Below, one piece after another: positions 23,652 to 37,692 of a stretch of 64,000 bases of DNA. Source of the stretch: Archegozetes longisetosus (lineage: Eukaryota; Arthropoda; Arachnida; Sarcoptiformes; Trhypochthoniidae); the NCBI GenBank assembly GCA_018873245.2, contig JAEMBT020000005.1, positions 1,128,001 to 1,192,000 of the forward strand. The letters are read 5' to 3'. Made by a program: the position numbers and the translations under genes. The stretch's first letter is position 1. Every line of letters begins with the position of its first letter. The notes beneath the pieces are model-generated. The model searched no databases and was not told where the DNA came from. It was given only the letters and a program-made list of their open reading frames with translations.

Positions 23652-23772
23652 ATTGCAATCATGTGATTAATCAGATTCATAATTTAATTTCAACTTTAAT
23701 GTAAAATTTCTAAATAAACTGTTATAACAATCAGAACTAAAATCTTCTCTCAAATAAATACCAATGGAATGT

Positions 23773-26700
23773 TCATTTATTTCTGGACTTTCTACCCTGT
23801 AATGAAGTAAAATTGAATATAATTTCTGAATAATTGATCGGATTATAAAGGAAAAAATATACTTTGTTTGTGTGATTCATTCTCAATGAATCGATTTCAT
23901 CCTTTTGTTGAGTCAGTTTGTCGTTCATATTAGCCAAATGTTCGGACATCATGTTTAGCTGACTTTCATAATTGGTCACATTAGTTGCTAATTCTTCCTT
24001 CAACTCAATAATGGCTTGATTTCTATTCTCTATATCTTGTTCGATCTTCTTTCTTTCTTTATCAGAAAGTGCAAGTCTTTGTTGTAAAGAAACACATTCT
24101 GCGTGAAACGCAACTGCTTTACTATCAGATAAGTGCAAGTTATCGATTAGTTGTGAAATTCTATTTCTCAGATAAACTGTCACTTGAGGTATTTCTTCTT
24201 CAGCTGCAGTATTACTATTAAGACTGATTTTATCTTCGGAAGCAGTCGGCGATTGCAGCGAAGAACCAGCGAAGTCATTGCAAGCCATTTCGATGCTGCG
24301 TTGACTTCCAGAAGGAGTAGAAGTAGAGGTTTGTGATGAAGTTTGTTGTACTGTCCCTTCAATAGATTGTACTTTAGATTCAAGTTCTTGAACTTTTTTC
24401 AGTTCTCTCTCGAGTTTGACTTGTAGTAGTTGCGCCTCAAGCATCCAATGCTCTTTTGCCTGTTCTGCTGATGACAGTTTTGATTCACAAACTGTTAGCT
24501 ATTCAATTAAGCCCACATATCATTAATACTTAATTCAAAGTCATATGAATTTCATGAAATACCTGTCGCGACAAATTTTCTCGTGTTTCAGCACTATTTA
24601 AAATGAATTCCTGATTTTCAATAGCCTTATCGTATGGAACGCTAATGATTGGCGATTTTTGCAAATTGTTTAAAGCTGTCATGAACTGTGATCCGCGTTC
24701 CTTCATCTTTATCACAGCAGGATTTACATGGACTTTAGTCGCAGATTTTCCTCTTACTTTATATAATGAATTGCTATCAATGAATAACTCGAAATTCGAT
24801 TCGATCATTTTACAAATCTGGAAGAATAAAAATATTTACAATGATTTCATATTTTGTTATGCGAGTTGATTACTCGTATTTAATTTTATACATACTTCTA
24901 AAGTTGCGTTGACCAGTACTACAATGGAAGAGAGTATGCAGTCATCAGTTGCTTTAATCTTATCGGTAGAAATCGGCAATTCGTGTTCTAATACTAATTT
25001 AGAGCTATATACTCTTTTCACCTCTGAAAAAATTGTTAAACCAATTCGATTAGAAAATCAGTACTTGAGGCTGAAAACAAGTGGGCATACCGTCTAAAGA
25101 TGAGTATAAGCTATTTAAATGTCTCAAAAGATGTTTAAATGCCGCACAAAAATTTGTCGGAGACAAAGCTTAAGAAGCAATCAAATTTTCAGTCAATAAT
25201 TATTGATGTCACTCAATTTAAGTTGACTTACATTGAAAGGTAAGCAATTTTACGTATGTCTCTATTTGACTAAAGCAGTTCACGCATCTTATCGCACACG
25301 AATTTAATTTATTGTTTTTATCACGAATTTTAGCGCCAGTTTCTCCACCAATAGACGTACTAACACTTAAACTAAAACAAATGGGATGTTTTGAATCTCT
25401 TCCATCATATCCAACATTAAATTAAACTTGAATTCAAACAAAACTAACCTAATTATCACATAAGGAACCAATTTAGAGATATAAGAAACATAATCGGAAA
25501 AGTTGTGCAAAACATTAGAAAGACTTTCGTTTGAGTTCAAAAGAATAAGAGACATGTCATCATTTGATATGACTTGATTGAAATATTCGAATGACTCTTC
25601 AATGCGTCTCAAATAATGAGCATTTCCGTGAAGATGTTCCGCAAACTGAAATCAGTGTAGTTTTCAAATAGATTAAAACTGTTTTGCAATAGATCTGAAA
25701 ACTGAAATTTCATACTCTCTGCAAAACTCCAAAATGAGTTGGTTCTGAAGTGTCACTGCAACAAGTGTTGATTCTCTGTTCCATATATGAGTGAAGGTTT
25801 GATAGAGAACGTAGCATCTCGAAAAATTTTACTTTGAAGTCTTTGATAAATTTTCTGACTTGCGTCAAATTGCTCCTCAATACTGAGGGAACGTTTAGGC
25901 CTATCAGTGAAGTGTGTTCTAGAAAAACATACAAGTACAGTCATTAATCATAAATCAATACTAAGTTTTGAAATGCAATACGAAGCTATTATCAAAATAT
26001 CCAATTCAGTATATTTTAAAAAACTATCAGATAAACTTAATAAATTATAAAAAACATGCTTAAAACTTACTGTTATCGTCGAATATATTATGATCGACTT
26101 TCTTGGACTCTTCGATATATTGTACTTTAATTCTTAGAAATTTTGTTTCAGTTTCCCTGAAAGTCAAATTTAATTGAATACTGACTTTGAAATGAAAGAA
26201 CACAATAGACTCACAAGTTTTCTGCCAAAATCTTTGCTTCTTGTAATTCCTTTTGACATACTTGCAGTCTAGACTCCAATCTTTCCTTATCAATAGTAAG
26301 TTTATCAATAATAGTCTGTTTAGAGTCAAGAGATTCAGTGATCGATTTTTGCTTGACTTCAGTCTCATTCTTCATTGAATCCAACTGCTTCTGCATCTCA
26401 TCAATTCTTGAAACGTAATCCATTTCAATACTATTCAATTTCAAGTGTAAGTTTTCATTTTCAGTGATCTTATTCTTCAATTCCATATTCAATACATCAA
26501 GAATACTGTTATCAATAGAATTATTGGTGCTGTTATTATGGATGGGAGTTGACTGCTTGCTCTTTGACTTCTTGTTTGTCGTATGATTTACATTATTAGT
26601 GACCGATAGCTCTTCCTGTAAAACACCAATTCTTTTGGCCAATTGCTGATTACGAAAGTTAAGACTTTCTACTTCTTGTTCCATTTTTCTGGCCGACTGA

Positions 26701-27189
26701 TCTTTTTCTTTGAGGTCGTCTCTCAGTTCATTATTTTTGGTCTGTTCGTCAGTGAATGCCTTTTTCAAAACAGTCAACTGAGCTCTCATCTGATCGTTTA
26801 GTGCAAAAAAAATAGAAATCAATTCTTACGTCGATTATATCTTTTTTTCATTTTAACCTTTACATAAATATTGTAATTATAGATAAAAAAATGATTTAAT
26901 GGTCTCCACCTAATTAAATGTCATTAAAATTTGATGGAACAAAAAACGAATTAATCGATTAAAATATTGTATTTTTAACAAATCTCATATAAACAAGAAA
27001 TGTACCACAATATGAATAGTCATTAAGAAATGACCGAAAATGTAGTAAGTATTTTATAACAATACTGTTCACAATTAATAGTTAAAACAAAGTAAAAATA
27101 CAATTTAAACGATTCAATCAAACCTTTGAGTATTCGGTCGCAAGTCTTTGATATTTAGCGTACAAATCGTCAGAAGAGTTGTCTTCCAT
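23773..27189 (-). CDS. PPP1R21: protein phosphatase 1 regulatory subunit 21 (FERRY complex subunit 2)
   Basis: Eleven exons, with reading phase agreeing at all ten junctions: 27124-27189, 26215-26789, 26071-26156, 25716-25918, 25449-25645, 25232-25371, 25091-25168, 24896-25023, 24563-24817, 23863-24498 and 23773-23796. The product is about 795 residues (human 780). The N-terminal coiled coil starts DLYAKYQRLATEYSK then MRAQLTVLKKAF. A helical middle follows (LHSYMEQRI; LEHELPISTDKIKATDDCIL). The C-terminal coiled coil contains LHLSDSKAVAFHAEC and YESQLNMMSEHLANMNDKL and ends in a basic GRKSRNK. Most introns are under 120 bp; the first, after the 22-codon exon, is 334 bp. In mammals the protein sits on early endosomes in the Rab5-binding FERRY complex that carries mRNAs. 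It shows no catalytic motif. An Asn/Ser-rich insert near residue 100 looks lineage-specific. Confidence 0.95.
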
Positions 27190-28280
27190 TTTAATATTAA
27201 ATTTCTATTGAATTATTCAAATAAACAAAAGATAAAACTGAAAAGATTCATAATTTAATTGACAAAATATTAAACATTGAAAATCGACTCAACTCTACCA
27301 ATTGAAGGCTCAATGAGACAGATATGAAATGAAAGGGGCGTTTATTTTCATTATTAATTATAAATTGAAATACAATACAATGTATTCTAGTATTGAATGC
27401 ATTGTTTCAGTCATTAACTTCATTTTCGTAAAAATAATAATAATAAAAGCATTAGATTTCTATTACAAGCAATAGAAAAGTAACACCAGTTATGAGGTTT
27501 TGTCAATCGTTAATCGCAACACTCGTCTCAAAACACTCTCAGATAACCTCGTATTGCAATAGTTACAGTCAAACCTATTTAATGTAAGCTTACCTGTACT
27601 TTTATTGAAATATATCATTTAAGACATCAACTAATTCAAATTATTTTCAGGAAAAACTGGTCAAAACTAAAGATATTATCTGAATGAGGGAAACAATTTT
27701 AGAAAAAGAGGAAAATTGAAGTTTACTTTTTATAGCTACTAAGTGTTAATCATTTCATGTCCTGTAGTTTTGCTCTGTTTAGGCTCTATTAGAGCTACAA
27801 AAATGAGACAAACTGTTGCGGCTCGATAGGAAAGTTGTTGAACTTCTTTTTAAAATTGAATCGAATCATTGATTTGAGTCAACAGTAATTAAGTTTTTCG
27901 ATTTGAAAGTTTTTTGAAAAGTAAACCATAAACATTTGAGACTTAAAAACTTGATTCATATTAATTTAATTTATAACATAATACCAAAAATCTGTGTTTT
28001 GTATAATTAACTTGATTTATAACAATTGACATAAAATAACAAGCGATTCAAATAATATAAGGTATCACTTGAAGATTTATACAATTTGAGAGATTTTCTT
28101 AGTTTAGATAATATTCATTATTATATAACATAACTCATTATCATATAATTTGTTTGTTTAGGAAAATACAGTACCAATAATTAACTATCAATCAATTGCT
28201 GCTTTGGTCCCAATCCTGAAGCGATTACCGGTTTCTAAAATCCAAATTTTTATCTTATTTAAAATTCCCTCTTCTTTAAG

Positions 28281-30303
28281 TTATTCATCTAATTCCTCCT
28301 TAAGTGAAGCCAAGCAGCTTTTGAGTAGTTGAACCTCAGCCTAAACAACATTCAATGAGTCAATTCAATTAGACTCTGAACTGAATAAGTGAAAAGTTGA
28401 CAAACCTTAGAATGTTTAAGTTCGAGTTCTGCCAGTTCTACTAAATTCTTACGGAAGGCGGCCACGCGTCGACCCTTGAAGTCTGTCAATTCTATTAATA
28501 GTAAAAAATGACTTATTAGTTTTGGAATATACAATGAAAGAACTGTAGATTTTATACCTTGTTTAGCGAGTTTAGAGATACCTTCGAACTTCTCACATGC
28601 CTCTAATTGGTTTGCTTCGGCTGCTGGTACGTCTTTGTTTCGTGATCGCGCTTTCTCTAAATTTCTATTTGCATTTTCATAATTTGCTAAACATCTCAGT
28701 CGACGATACAACAAATCCTTCAATAAATTCAAATTAAATTAATAAACAAATGAGTGAATGAGAGCAAAACTAAACGTGAATACCTTAGCAGCAGCGGTGT
28801 CGCGCATGTAATATCTCAGTAGATCTGAAAGTTTCAAATCTTCGTCGGAAGCGATACGACCTTCAGTTTTACGAGCCTTTTCCAAACAATCAGCCACTTT
28901 ACTGAAAAAGCTTTCCAATTCTGTGTGATCGAAAGTCGCCAATTGGATCAGTCCTGATGAGGACTTTATATAAGTGTCAGAAACATCTGTAATAAATATA
29001 TCAATAAATACTTTCTGTTTGAAGATCTAAACACGAAATATTGTACTTTTGTGGGCGCGAGTCATTCTATCAGCCTTTATGGTAGCGTCTCTTATGTGAG
29101 AAAAATATTCAGTTAGGAAAACGCGTTCGTGTTCAAAGAATTCATCGATGTCTTTCTGAGTAGAACTCAATAACAGATCATCGGCAGAGTTTCTAATGTT
29201 AGTGAAAAGGCCGGCTAATCGTTCCTTTTTGTTCTTTCCTCTAACGCTCAACTATATAGAAAAATGTTGTCAGAACATTTCATAAAAATTAAAAATAAAA
29301 CAGAAATCTAACTATAGTTTACATCATTTTCATATTCCAAAAATATTTTAAAATTTTGATCGTTTTTAAACTTTGGGTGAATAGCAAGACGTTGAAGAAA
29401 TACTTCATGCATAGCGACTGTCTTTTTAAAAGTAGCCAAATATTCCGCCTCCAATTCTTGTTTCATTTTAGAAAATTCTTCTTTAGTCATAGTTCCTTCT
29501 CCTTCGCCCAGTTTTTGCAACTTTTCTCGCGAAGCATCAAAGTCTGGTCGAGGCGGTGCCGGTGGTATCTGTTGGACGAACATTTTTATATAATCAAAAC
29601 AAAATCCAATAGAATTTGACTATTGTGTTGAACTGAAGACTTTGTATAAGGGGTGATGTATTAAAGCAATGCTTACAATAAAACCGGCATATTCTTCGTG
29701 ATCAACCAGACAGTTGTGAAGCCAAATGAACTCCTCGTGCTGACGGACAACTGAAAAGTCTGATTTCTTAAAATCTGGTAAAGTTGTCTATGAATGAATT
29801 AGAAGCAGAATTAGATATATATTAAGACTAAATATGATGAGTCATAAGTGTTACTTTGGTGTGAACTGTGAACTTCACTTTATCTCTTTCGCTCAACGCG
29901 TCCGATATGTCGACCAATAATGAAGAATCGGCTAAATCTATGGTATCTGATCTCATCTGTAATACAACAATTAATGATTAAATGAATTAAATATCGAAAA
30001 TTGAATGAAATGGAAAATGATAGGAAAGTAGAAAGAGAAGTTGGCGTCAAATCTATTACTACGTGAGAGATCAATCGATTGGCTACAAATAAAATCATAG
30101 TTTATTGCTTCGTTACATCGACTCTCAATTAGAAATGATTTGATTTATAGATAACTAACGAAAATAAAAAATAATTTGAGTCAAAATTTGAACTTGTAAT
30201 AAATAATTGGATGACCGCTAGTAATCAATACCTTATTATTATTACTATTTGATTGTTTCGCAATTTGTGGCGAGTCTTCACTTCCCTCGTGAAGCGTTAA
30301 CAT
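28281..30303 (-). CDS. SNX6: sorting nexin SNX5/SNX6/SNX32 type (PX-BAR)
   Basis: Nine exons in consistent phase: 30232-30303, 29855-29956, 29677-29787, 29323-29568, 29047-29251, 28784-28986, 28558-28717, 28406-28491 and 28281-28340. The product is about 414 residues (human SNX6 406). A short variable N terminus is followed by the PX domain (about residues 40-175: [60 protein letters not shown]). The BAR domain follows (about 185-414: [76 protein letters not shown]). The family pairs with SNX1/2 on endosomal tubules (ESCPE-1) to return cargo such as the mannose-6-phosphate receptor. The first exon encodes only a Ser/Asn-rich leader. Sequence alone cannot say whether SNX5 or SNX6 is closer; the insect-type gene is a single ancestor of both. 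Confidence 0.95.
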
Positions 30304-33300
30304 TTGTTTTATTTATTTAATTAATTAATTAGTATAAAAAACAGTAAATGATTTTAATAATTTGGAAATACTGTTAGCGTTTTGGGCTTATCTTTGAAAC
30401 AATTGTCACTAATAATAGAAATAATACTTTATTTTTAACTAATTCTTTCTTCAATTATAACAAAAAACCAAAACAAGTCAATAACAATATACAAATTGAT
30501 TTAATTTAAATGTTTATCTAAAAATATTTAATTCAAATAAAATAAATATTAAAGTTTGAAAATATGTGAGCAATCAGTTGAACATTAACTAAAGAGACTT
30601 CACATAAGCCTCAAAACACACCCATCGAGTCATTCAATACAGTCTATTATCGATGCTGTTCAGTCAAAGACACTAAAAGCTTATCTTAACTTCAGTTCAA
30701 TTCAGCTCATTATCTGATTTTTGCAAACTTTTACTTGGCTTTTAAAAACAATCTAAATACTTACAGCTTTTCAATCCAAGGCTCCTAATCCATATTTCAA
30801 ATTAATTGAATTTGAATCAAGAATATCCATTTTAGACACGAGGACAATTAACAAAACTTACATTTAGCACAGAGTGACTTTTAGAAATTAATTCATTTAA
30901 TAAATTGCATTGTTTGAGATGTAACTTCTTAACTAGTGTTTCTAAACTAATCAAATTATTGATAATGGAGTTGCGTTTGTTTCGCTTTTATGTTATTTTA
31001 GACTAATCAAAGCAAATTAATCAAGTCAAATTATTGTTCCTTTGTATTTGTTAAATTGTTTAGAACTTATCAGCAACAATTTTAGGTAGCTTCATACGTT
31101 TGGCTCTTTCAAAACAAGTCAGTTATTGATAAACCGAATCGAGTGTAAGACCAATTTTCAATTATCATTAGTAATCCTCATTTAAAACTAAACATTTGGT
31201 TCAAATCTTTTTAAATGAGCTTCTCGTCTTACTCGCAGAGGCAAAGTTGACACCAAAAGTAGTCAGTTTTGTACTGCTGTTAACTGCAAACAGATCCACT
31301 AGATGCTGATAGTGAACGTGGACAACTGTTGATCAAAAACTTACTAACAGGTCTTTATATAGTATTGATGTTAAATTGTGTTGAAATACCGCATAGGTTA
31401 CCTACTATATAGTCAAAACTAGTTATAGTTAAACATAATTTGAACTCTGTTCAAATTAAAAGTTTGGTCTTAGAATCCAACGCTCCCCAAACTTTTTGTT
31501 AGCAGTCCAAATTGAGCGTAGAAAAAATTTTGCGACTCATCCAGTTAATTACAGCTGAGATTCTATGCTAAATAATTTGTAATAATAATTTGTAATTCTA
31601 AACGAACAATTGTGAGACGACTCATGAGAAAAGTGGAATCTGTTTGAAAACTTTCCAAATGAAATATCATAAAAATAGTGAATAATAATCATAATTTGAT
31701 TTCATTTACGAGTGTTCAACATTTTCTTACGTGTAAAACATAACATCCTGATTGTGTTCGTAAAAAACCAATTAGACACTAACAACTAAAGTATATAACT
31801 GAAGGAATGGGAGGCTGCAGCTCATTCTTAATGATTTTCTAAGATATTTGTGCGAGCTCTTCAAAGCTTTGCGTAGCCCATCGTTTGAGAAGCCCTGCTT
31901 TAGACTGTGTTGAATGACTTCAAAAATTACAGACCAAAAGTGATTATTTGCTTACTAATAATAATGATTGCTTTTTTCCTAAATAGTTAGCTTTAGTCTT
32001 TGAACTGAAATTTTCGGAATTATTTTAAGGTTCAAAGATTTCTCAAAGAGAAGTTTAATTAAGCACTTGATTAAAAACAGTAAATCTGTTGATTACATTT
32101 TGAATGAAAACAAAGCATAAATTTGCAATATTTATGTTTATAACGAAATACCGCTGACATATCAATAATTAATGATTAAACAGCATCAACTCATAATCAA
32201 GTTATTAAAGTGCGAACAATTAATTTATGCTTAAAGCATTCCACTACACGGAATAGGAAGTCAATGTTAATATATTTCTCAAAGTTTTAGTTTATTCAGA
32301 AAATTTTAAAAACTAAAAAAAAGTAAAAAATCAATCATTGGAGATCATTGAGAATTCGTTTCATAACTACGGATGTTTGAGAAATGCATAACTTTAAAAA
32401 AGAGTTGAAATATTTATTAAATTTTATACTCAGTATTTATTGAATGGCTTTAGGCGAGACTACTTGTCATCGCAATTACGCTCATTTATTATTGACTCTG
32501 TATAATAATGATTCCGTTAGGATTACATTCGGATTAATTTGAATTTATATTCGTTTAATTGATAACTCGTTTAATTAATAAGAGGATTCATGGCTATTAA
32601 TAGCTTCACTACAGTATATAAACATAAAAGTACAGACGAAGTAATAGCAGTGCGTTTCAACTTACGACTGGTATGAACAAAGTGTGAGTTGAAAAATTTT
32701 ATCGTTTCCTAAAATCTCGATTTCATTCCTGGATAGCATTCATATTAGTTATAACTAATAACTTGAAATGCACTCCTGTTACCCTTTCTGTACTTAAGTT
32801 TGAAATATTTGCAGAGATCAGACATACTTTTAACACTGAATAAATCATCTATGGTAATGAATGGCTTTTTTTCAACTTTCACTTCAGTTAACTTTTTTGT
32901 AAACTCTATTAGAATTATCGTGACGAATAAATTTTCTAAATAATTGAAGAAATATTTGGAGGAAAAGCTCAAATTTTCATTATCTCATTCATTAGATTGA
33001 ATGCTATCTGAATCTAAGTCTGAAACTTGTGAGCTCTTAACTTGAGTCGTAACAATTATTCAAATTTAAAATCATGATTTTTTTCCTCCCAGAGCTAATG
33101 CTTATCAATAATGATGGGCTCTATTTTTTTAAACATTTATTCGTAAAGTCTTAAGGAATACAATTGAGAACTAGCTTGCGCGAAACAAATATATACTAGT
33201 TGAGCTGATCAGCATAATTACTAATTAATGTTAGAACTCGAAAGTTACATCAAAATTAACATATTTCTCATTGTTGGGAAAGCATTCGTTTACAATGCAA

Positions 33301-36300
33301 ACAAACTCCTAGGTTCAAAATTTTCAAACAACTTTGTTTGCAGGTACATTTATTTTGCAAGAATTTGAAAGATCTTTAGGATGATAATAACTAATTTTTG
33401 ATTGAAAATTAACTGCATTGTATTAATACAGCATAAAACCACTTTTATCTTTTGTCTAATGGCATTTATGCCATCAATATATGCTTATGAATTCTCGACA
33501 AAAAACGAATAAAAAGATGATCGATCAGTTCGGATTATTAAAAAGTCATTACTTCCGTCATTAAAGATTAAAATTGAAGCTCTAGTCCTGTTTTTGAACA
33601 TCGAACAGTCCGTTTCCTAAAGTATTGTTGGAGATGACGCTCACCAAAAATACTTTATAAGACGAGTAAACGCCCAAAGCAAGCATTTTATTATTTAGTG
33701 TTCAATCAATTTGAACGTAAACGTCATCTCAGACAATACTCTGACAAATAAAGCTGAAATGAAGTTGAATAATTTTGATATTAAGCATAATATAATATGT
33801 TAGATTGAAATTGTCAATTCAAACTTGAAGGTCAACAAAACAAAGCCTATAAGTTGAACTTCAATCTCATATTATTTTTATGAGATGGACAAATTAGAAT
33901 ATTTTCTGTAATTTATTCTATGCAAGTATTTGAGGCGTCAATTATTATTACAAATGCAAGTTCGGCTTTTTTTTATTGATGGCAATCCTTAATGACATAC
34001 ACTCACGATTCGACTTCAAAGTTGATTTCAAGTTTTAAATATTGAAAACTTGTAGATATTAAACATCGTATTGAATGCTAAATTATTAATATATTCAAAT
34101 ACTAAACGAGTTTATGAAGTTGTAAGCATTAAAAATGTTTGAATTTTGATTTAAAACTAATTTATCAAATTGTGGTATTAAATTGTCTCAATAATAATAT
34201 AGTTATTGAAGAGCGAAAGTACACATTTGCAAGTTTATTGGTCAAAATAATTGGTTCTCGCTCATTCGTCACTTCTGCTGACAAAAGTTATGTAACTGCG
34301 AATGTATCGATAAATTATTCAAAATCTATTAATTTTCATTATGGATCTGTGATTAATGCCAATTATCTAGATTTGTTTAAACTAAGCTAATATCTTAAAA
34401 CTGTACCAAAAATGCTTCTAAAATTGCTCGAAAATATTTATCATACCTATAGGTATGTCTAGTTCTTGATTGTAGTTTTGCTTAAGGCAATTCTTGGTTG
34501 TCATCACAATTATGTTGATTTATTATCGATTATGTATAATAATAATTTTCAGAAGTTTGTATGGAGTTTCATATCAAATTATACTCATTTAATTTGCTGT
34601 AATTTAGAGAATTGATCATTCTTTTAATGAGAAATGAAAATGTCTATTCATGCCTCGAATGTATTCCCAGATTAAGTGCTCTTTTCATACAAAAAATATT
34701 TCAATAATGATAGAGAACTTCTGTTTGATACAAAACTTTTGAATATTGTATTTCGTGAGGTCGACGAATGGATGTATTGAATGTATTTTGTGTGATGTTT
34801 CTGTAAAATGTAAGAAATGGAATGATATGTGGGCTGAAGACAATGACAAATATTGTGGCTTTCAGTATTAAACAGACTGAAATGAATTTGTCCGATCTTG
34901 TAATAAAAAGCTAAATGTTATATCAAATAACGTGTTTTATCCACTGAATGCACTTGATAAGTGACGCCTCTCTTTTTCTGCCACTTTCGATTACCATCTC
35001 ATCGAAAGATCGGCACAAGTTTTTATAATTGTAAATAAAAATTTTCATTTTCCACTTTCATTGAGCGCCACATGAATTCTTTTGCAAGTCTACCGCCGTC
35101 TTCATGTTTTGAAAATTGGATTCTTTTCTTTTGAAGGCCTCACTAAATGCTTTGACTAATGTTTTGAAGGTAAAAGTTTTTAACTTTAAACTTTTGTAAA
35201 GTTTTCGCTTATTAACTGCAAACATTTTTTAGTAGGTTTTCAAAGCAAAAAAACTGTCTATGGAGAGCAGCCTTTGTCTGAAAGCATAAAAAATTTTCGT
35301 GATAATGCACTGTTCGTAATTGCTGTTAATTGTTTTTAAATTGACGAGTAGAATGTGTGAGCTCTGCTTATGATTAGTGTGCTCACCAAACTGTTCACCA
35401 CTTTAAGTATTCTCTAATTAAAAATTGAAATTACGCGACAATATGTAGTCAAACTTTCGTTTAAAAGTCATTATATGCAAGGCTGGCTCTCAGTCAAACT
35501 ATGTTAAGTACAAAAGTGACTGATTTACCATAAAAATTGGTTTTTGTAATAAAATCATCAAATGCTTCCTGTGTCTCTTTGAGCTCACGATCTAAACTCA
35601 GTCTGCCAATCAATGTTTTCTTACATACATCATTTTTGATCATTTGTGACAAGTTATAGAATTGAAGTTCTGCAAAATATAACAAAAATTCATTTGGATA
35701 CTATTTTAATGCTGAGGTATATATCCCTAGACGTCATAGAGAGCCAAAAATTTCAAACTGGCTTTTGATTAGTGATGCAGTTCAGAATAATTATCGAATG
35801 CCCAATAAGCCGGTTCTAACTATTGATACCTTATGAAAAGCTAGAAAAATGCCTTATTTTGCCCGACAGTTCAACAGTAATAAAGTAAAAAGTAATATTT
35901 TTTCACACTTAGCCGGTTTTTTTTCTAATAAAATTTTTTTGTAATTGCGATTTCAATTGATTGCTATTTATGCGGGCAGAGTATTTACTTGTTCGAAGCT
36001 TTTATGAGTATTTTACTCTTCTTTTTACTTATTATATCCCTTTTAAGCTTTATAAATGACTTTCAATTAGCATTAAATCGAGAAAGGGTTCTATTGGCAA
36101 AATATTTGTATTCAATTACGATTAAACATATGCTAATCTCACTTAAACGTGTCATAATATTACATAATTTTATGGCAAATTATTTCGAGAGCAAATGGAT
36201 TTGCAAAAGTAAACAATCTAAATATTTGCTTTCCTATTAAAATAACATTTAACCTGTTGGGTAAACCATTTTGGGCTATCGATTATTCTTACAACTTCTT

Positions 36301-37692
36301 ACTGTGTTCTATCATATCAAAGTTTTGCCACGTTTAATGTTTTCAACTTATTTAACTCAAACTTATTCAATGTTGTTTATGGAAATTGCAAAAATCAATC
36401 AAAAATCAACTTTATTTTCATTATTCATATTCTAAGCTAAGCAAAACAATTTGTCTCAATTCAAATCTAAAAATTCAATAGGAGTTCATCTAATTCTCAA
36501 ACTGAAATCGGAATTACTTAATGAGACTTCATTTTATTTAAGCTAAATTTGAAAAATATACCAAATTTTTTACTTTTGACTGAAATTGCATGTGTATGAA
36601 CATCGTAAGAATATAGCTGAAGCCTAACAATATTGCCGATAAGCTTGTGCACACACCACTGCATTTAAGTATGTATTTTTCAATTAAGAACGTTGGCAAA
36701 TCTTAATAAATTGAAAGCACGAACTTTCATAGAAATGGAAGGAAAGCCTGAGTTTTTGCCATTTTTGTTTGAAAAACCATTTTAATGAAGTCTCTGTTGT
36801 GATGAGGGCATTGCAAAGTGAAAAATTGATGATTTACTTCTTCAAGCGAAAAGTGTTCGTTTTGAGATTTTCGTATATGTCTATTAATGAAAAAATGCTA
36901 TCGATAACTAGACCATAAGTTTGCCTAAACAGTTAATGGAATAGATTTTTTCAATTTGTAACGAGATAACGCATTGTTTGATTTCCTTATGCATAAGTCA
37001 CCATTTGAACGATATATTAGACACGCAAACCTAAATTAACGTACAGATTTTTACCTTAAAATATAAACTGAAATCACATACAAATACATTATTGCAGATT
37101 ATGTTGTAAAACGATTTTCTCATTAAACGTTTGCCGAAACACTTAACAGAGGCTTAACCTAAAAAATGTTGTATTCAATACGACTCGTAATCTTTGTTAA
37201 CAAAAACGTGAACATAAAATTGAAAATTTGATTTTTATTATCTGATTAATTTTTCAATACAAATAAATAACTATTATTTAGAAAGTTTGAGAGTAATTTC
37301 AAATGAATTATTAATTAACGCCACTTTAGCGTCGGGTCAGTTTTGTTTTATGTTCTTAAATTGTAGACTCGATGTATCGCATGACAAACACATTATAGAT
37401 CCAGATGATTATGACTTGACCAAAGTAACTATTAATCAAATCTATGGCGTAATTATCTGAATATTCTACGTTTGGCACCTTCTGTTTCTATTCTTCCTAT
37501 TGTTTGTAGTGTTGGTACGGACCACCAGAGAAGCGATTATCTGATTAATGCGTGGTTTGCTAAAAATAATGGACAATCTGTTCTGTATTTCTCTGAATCA
37601 GACATGAAAACTTGACATCCCTATACGGAAGCCATTGATCGGCGCAACTGAATCCTTTATAATTACGGACATCATCTCACGACTATCTCATT
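30304..37692. other. 7.4 kb without an intact gene
   Basis: No frame here is convincing. Weak items are a TM-like fragment at 32745-32972 (-), a short inverted repeat at 33621-33740 and a decayed coding-like stretch at 37365-37614 (+). The remainder is AT-rich single-copy-looking sequence. The promoter of the sorting nexin gene should lie within the first few hundred bases. Confidence 0.6.

Noticed and set aside
34139-34390. 83-codon plus-strand frame
   Set aside because: No motif, AT-driven composition, no splice partners.
35989-36240. 83-codon hydrophobic plus-strand frame
   Set aside because: Leu/Ile/Phe-rich from T-rich DNA; resembles a membrane protein only by composition.
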